NCBI GenBank assembly: GCA_916700875.1
Contig: CAKAKS010000032.1
Span: 8,371,001-8,435,000, forward strand
DNA: 64,000 nt
Direction: 5' to 3'
Origin: Sebastes aleutianus
Lineage: Eukaryota; Chordata; Actinopteri; Perciformes; Sebastidae
Made by a program: the position numbers and the translations under genes. Below, piece by piece: positions 59,713 through 64,000 of this stretch (the first letter of the stretch is position 1; each line of letters begins with the position of its first letter). The notes beneath the pieces were generated by a model, which was not told where the DNA came from, searched no databases, and worked only from the letters and a program-made list of their open reading frames with translations.

Positions 59713-60358
59713 CCCTCTGAGTAACAACCAAATGGAGAGCGACAGAGTGAATTGAGGCCACGAGTTTGAAAAGAGACTGCTTGTGTTTATCTGCATGCAT
59801 CGCTACAGAGATGGTATCTATTTGCTGTACAAACAGTGGGCAAGGACTCAATTTTGCTTTTCTTTTATGCATTCAGTACCCTACTTCACATTTCTAAAAA
59901 ACACGAATGACAGCAAATTTAACAAAAAATAAAAATTGGTTTGTCCTCTTATTTGTCAACCTTATTTTGGGCTTTACAAATGGGTCATTTTAATATAATA
60001 GATTTCTCCAACAAGATGGTAAAGAGACACTATATGATTAAAAGTATATGGCCACCCACATACCTTCAGTTGAATCCGGGAACTCTTAAAGGACATGCTT
60101 GGATTTTTCAAGTGTATCCTTATACAATACCAACTTAATGTGGCTAACTCAGACTGGAGGCTTCTATCTGTTTCCAAGGACTGTGGGCGTTGTCCCCTAG
60201 TTTCTCCAGTGTAGTTGCATTAGGAAGGGATTGCTGCATGCTCAGTATAAAGAGGAAGACGGCGACAATAACTCTCTTAGTTTTTACATATGCCACATGA
60301 GTATTGTATTAGGGCAGATGTGAAAATATCCAACTCAAGGGCCTGGTCACACATGCAT
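58966..60358. other. No gene recognised; (AC)n at 59682-59709
   Basis: The AC run explains the Cys/Val frames on the minus strand (59351-59872). Confidence 0.6.
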
Positions 60359-60362
60359 TTAA

Positions 60363-60665
60363 AGGGGACATATCATGCTAATTTTCAGGTTCATGCTTGC
60401 ATTACGGGTTTCTACTAAAACATGTTTACATGCTTTACTGTTCAAAAAAACATTATTTTTATCATACTGTCTGTCTATATATATATATATACAGTATATA
60501 TACAGTATATATATATACCTATATTCACCCTCTGTCTGAAATGCTCCGTTTTAGTGCCTGCATCTTTAAGACCCGGACACCACCGGTGTTCGAGACCGTT
60601 GATGACGAGGGCTTTGTTTTGTATGTTACATTAGTGACGTTTGCGATGTGATGATTGTCACGTTT
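60363..60665 (+). mobile_element. TTAA-flanked miniature element containing a TA microsatellite
   Basis: TTAA lies at 60359-60362 and 60666-60669. It begins AGGGGACATATCATGCTAAT, which I recall as a common fish element terminus, and includes AAACATGTTTACATGCTTTA and CTGAAATGCTCCGTTTTAG. A (TA)n run with ACAG interruptions (60475-60517) has expanded inside. The right end, reversed, reads AAACGTGACAATCATCACA, weakly paired with the left. Confidence 0.55.
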
Positions 60666-60673
60666 TTAACTGC

Positions 60674-60760
60674 TGGCTAGGGATGTTAATAATTAACCGT
60701 TTAACCGTTAACCGACATTGAGCATTTTAACCGATTAACGCCATTGGTTATGAGCGTAGG
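60674..60760 (+). mobile_element. Terminal fragment of a further miniature element
   Basis: CTAGGGATGTTAATAATTAA followed by CCGTTTAACCGTTAACCG and CCGATTAACG resembles the end of a fish hAT-like element. The rest is absent. Confidence 0.4.
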
Positions 60761-61231
60761 CTGTTATAGCAGCATAGTAAAGTATTATTAAATTGTTAAA
60801 GTGAATTATCTACTCATTTTAAGGCTGTACATATGTGTCATTGCAACATAGTCAATTGCTTGAACAAAATATAGATATGTCAGTATTGATGAGGGATTTT
60901 GCTCAAACTGCAAGATGAGAAAGACAGTTTGACAGAGACATCAAGAGACCAAACGGAAAGTCAGAGAAAGGGGAGTGACAGAGACAGAGAGGAAGCCAGA
61001 TGAAACATTAGAAGTAATCTGTTGGCATGACTGTGTTTCACCATGACAGATGGATGGAATCAATTTCTCACCGGCCCACCTGCCCAGTGGAGATTAAGCC
61101 ATAGTTTAAAATGACTTTGTTTTTCAGTGAAGTGGTCCTTTAATGTCCTGGCGGGCCCTACACCTCTTACATTAAAAACCTTTCTACGCTACTACAAAAC
61201 AATCCATCTCAGTAAGAGATGGATTGTCTGA

Positions 61232-61289
61232 TGTGTGTGTGTGTGTGTGTGTGTGTGTCTGTGCGTGTATTGGGTGGGTGGGTGGGTGG
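61232..61289. repeat. (GT)n and (GGGT)n microsatellites
   Basis: GT run at 61232-61258 and TGGG repeats at 61271-61289. A G-rich stretch, GGGGTGGGGGGGGGGC, lies at about 61458-61473. Confidence 0.95.
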
Positions 61290-61808
61290 AGGGATTGAAA
61301 GATCTACACAGGAGAGAGGATGCAATTTATGGCCCAAAAATGTTGATTAGTTTTGTTTTTGATGCTTTTTCCAGAGTTTGTTTTCAACCGCGAAGCAGAT
61401 CGAATAGAATGAAATTGATGTGTTGAGGACAGAGATGCAAAGAAGGAGGGTTGGGGGTGGGGTGGGGGGGGGGCTGGACATAGAGAGATTATCTAATCTT
61501 CACAGTCTGAAGAATGGCTGCCTTCATTGATGTTGTTTTCATCTATACATACAAATTCATCATCTTCCTCTTCTGTCTGTGTGGCCCTTCGTCTATCCGT
61601 CTCACTCCACCTCTTCTCCCTGGCTCTCTTTTCTCTCTAAATGTATTGCAATTCAAATCAAAGGCAACGGATTAGCATTACTGTACCAGAGCAGTCACGT
61701 GAAAAGTACTTATGCAAGGAAATGATTAGGGATTGCCGAGGGTCCATCCATCCATCCATTAGCTAGCCTATACCTGCTCACAAGTGGGGGATGGATGATG
61801 TATGGATG

Positions 61809-62435
61809 CACGGTTTCCGCCATATAAGTTGAAAGTCCGTATCAATTACTGTCTGCTAGCCAACTAAGGTTACTAGGTAACGTTAGGTCGTGGTAGTTGG
61901 AAGCGTGAGGGTAAAGCACGCTGATCTCAAACCTGTCGTTTTCCTATACTGCGTTCACATATCAGCTAGGGCTGTCCTCAACCAAAGAAATTCTTAGCCG
62001 ATTTAACTGACATATCTGTAAAACTGAGTTTTTTCCACAAAGATTCACACAAAAGCACCACTTTAAATATTGTGTTTAATAGAGATGTCCTCATAAGTTA
62101 GTTGTAAATAAGTCATTCAGCATGAAAAAACGAAAACATTAAACACGACTAATCGACTAAATACATCTTAGTTGACTAAGACTAAAGTGACCAATTATTT
62201 GACTAATCGACAAAGAGGAGGCAGCACTAGTTTAAACCAACAGATGTCACTGGTGAGCTTTCCAATCATTGTATCTATGTTTCCAACCAAGTCGCCCAAC
62301 TGTAACTGTAGTTGAAAAAAAAACATCTTAAAAATGATATAACAATATAAATATAAAAATAAATAAATAATAATAATAATACATTTCCCTGACACTTAGG
62401 CCCAACGGGCTTGCAAAACACTGGCGGAAACCCTG
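61809..62435. mobile_element. CAGGGTTTCCGCCA-ended element with a nested insertion
   Basis: The ends are CACGGTTTCCGCCA and, reversed, CAGGGTTTCCGCCA (13 of 14 match). GGATG-rich DNA lies on both sides (ATGGATG immediately before and after), so an exact target duplication cannot be told from microsatellite. CAG-type ends suggest hAT. A second element sits at 61977-62229. Confidence 0.55.
61977..62229. mobile_element. TAGGGCTGTCCTCAACC miniature element (nested)
   Basis: The ends are TAGGGCTGTCCTCAACCAAA and, reversed, TAGTGCTGCCTCCTCTTTG. Inside, ACTAATCGACTAAATACATC and TGACTAATCGACAAAG repeat a family motif. No clear target duplication. Confidence 0.65.
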
Positions 62436-62725
62436 ATGGATGTATGAATGATGTAAGAATGGATAAATTAATGGATTGATGAATGGAAGATTTAGTAATG
62501 GATAGATGGATAGATGGATGATGAATTAATGGAAGGGAAGGCTGATGAACGGCCTGATGGATGGATGGATGGATGGATTAATGGCTGGATGGCTGGCTGG
62601 CTGGATCGATGGATTAATGGCTGGATGAATGGTATATGGCTGGTTGGATTGATGGCTGGATGGGTGACTATGTCTGGTTGAATTGATGGCTGATATATGA
62701 ATGGATTATTGAATGGATAAACACA
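62436..62725. repeat. Degenerate GGAT/GGCT tetranucleotide tract
   Basis: GATGGATGGATGGATGGAT and GGCTGGATGGCTGGCTGGC grade into diverged GAATGGAT units over about 290 bp. It explains the Pro/Ser/Ile-rich minus-strand frame at 62492-62743. Confidence 0.9.
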
Positions 62726-64000
62726 TCTCTTTGAATACCACAATCAAAAGTAATAGAACAATAATATACTGTATAGTGAATCTGGGCCCTACTGTTCTGT
62801 CACATGTAAAGTACTGTAGCATCAATCTGTAGCTCACAGTGGAGCTCAGCAGTCTCTGCACTTTGAATTCTCCCCATCATTATATTCCAGTTCTCTATTT
62901 GAGTCTAATTAACCAAATGAATACATTTGACTGTAGAAATTAAATGTTATACTTACAAAGGCACTGCTCTTTCCCGATATGAACTTGTTACCCAATTATA
63001 CCGCAGTCAATTGGATTGGGATTGGAGCCCATCCAAGCAAGACTAAGATACGGAGAATTGAATCCGACCAGTTACTAATACGGGAGCTGACAGACACACA
63101 TTATGGCTCTCAGACACCCATTGCCGTTCTCACACTGTATTTAAAGGTTATGAATTTCAGTGAATTACAGTAAGCCCTCCCAAACTACCCCGCTGAGAAC
63201 CTGCAGCTAGACTAGAAAATACAAGCAGCACTGAGCTGCACAGAATCCTGGGCATCCTGATGAATTGACCCAGTGAATATAGAGCATATAAAGTGTCCTG
63301 TTAGTATGTTTTGTGCTCAGCTGGGGACCCTTGAATCATTGTGCGTTGCCACGCGGAGCTCAACCAGCAGCTCAGGTTTTATGGAGCGTAACAGTTCCGG
63401 TTCAGGAGAGTTGTGCCATTTCTGATCCATTTATATCCAGAAAATTTCCTGGATTACCCAAACACCTTTACACAAGGGTGTCGACAGGTGTAAAATGCAT
63501 GAAAGGTCAGGGTACTGTATAAATTCAAGACCTTGAAAGCAGCAAAATCAAATTGTTAAGTGTTATTTATTCATTGAATATGGATGTATAGGATGTCAAT
63601 GCTGAAATTATATAATTTACGTTTTAGCATTAAAACAGTTAGTCTGTTTTCCCGCATTGCGTTCATAGCTATACTGAACAGGGGTCACAGTATTTTTTTT
63701 CCTGTTAAAAGAAGGATGTTTTGTCTGTACTGTATATGCAATATATTAATTGTTAGCAGCAGCAGTTACAGCCCTACAGTGGATACAAAGGAACAAGACA
63801 AATCATGCAGTAATTGGTTTTGACTGCTCCTCTGCACTGACTAGTCTTTAGTGTGGCAGATCTTTATGTAGGCGGGATGTTTTACTTGACATATTCCTCA
63901 TGCTGTAGCAGTTAAACTGATGGACTATGCATTTATTTCCTTTGACTATCTGCCATGCTAGTAGAGTAGAGGGAAATGTAAAGGTGAAGATTATTTGGGA
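62726..64000. other. No gene recognised
   Basis: Frames at 62979-63173, 63313-63522 and 63584-63823 have no recognisable domains or splice support. Confidence 0.35.

Noticed and set aside
1..64000. Endogenous virus or intact LTR retrotransposon
   Set aside because: No frame shows protease, reverse transcriptase, integrase, capsid or envelope features, and no long direct repeats were seen.

Overview
The window looks like intergenic or deep intronic DNA from a teleost fish, probably a percomorph. The base composition is AT-rich. There are many (CA)n, (TA)n, (GA)n and (GGAT)n microsatellites, and dozens of miniature DNA transposons whose sequence I recognise as typical of spiny-rayed fish, for example the GGTTAGGTTTAGGCAAC elements and those starting TAGGGCTGTCAATCGATT. 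Clade placement is inference from this repeat content. I found no tRNA, rRNA, CRISPR array, intact retroelement or viral copy, and no convincing complete gene. Almost every long open frame falls in a repeat or in low-complexity sequence.

Coding remains are limited. A Tc1-like transposase C-terminal fragment lies at 20540-20995. An internally deleted Tc1/mariner-type element at 44511-45057 keeps a broken DNA-binding region. One weak candidate first coding exon lies at 25602-25698, with a splice acceptor, a good start context and a donor.

The repeats fall into recognisable groups. (1) TTAA-flanked miniature elements (piggyBac-like target site) lie at 6636, 33852, 41716, 48902, 50136, 51442 and 60363, with a decayed one at 10071. 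(2) hAT-like elements with perfect 8-bp target duplications lie at 22806, 29129 and 36328. (3) A Harbinger-like element with a 3-bp TAA duplication lies at 15536. (4) Nine pieces of one 'GGCTGTCAA' family lie at 7430, 12655, 15950, 18869, 20196, 30388, 32140, 34630 and 58121. (5) Elements sharing one internal GGTTAGGTTTAGGCAAC cassette inside different terminal repeats lie at 1445, 14567, 24300, 28575, 40247, 43216, 46660, 51141 and 57759.

Layout: 0-10 kb has an 84-bp tandem array inside a transposon, a degenerate host repeat split by an insertion, and AC/TG tracts. 10-21 kb has a hairpin-bearing element, the Harbinger-like element, GA tracts and the Tc1 fragment. 21-30 kb has two hAT elements, a long composite repeat with nested insertions and the candidate exon. 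30-42 kb mixes miniature elements with apparently unique DNA. 43-52 kb is the densest part: the deleted Tc1, a 27-bp minisatellite interrupted by a LINE-like tail, and a pair of foldback elements, one nested in another transposon. 52-64 kb is mostly quiet, with a full-length GGCTGTCAA element at 58 kb and a nested element beside a GGAT microsatellite at 62 kb. The nested insertions allow relative dating of the element families. No genes here can be said to work together.
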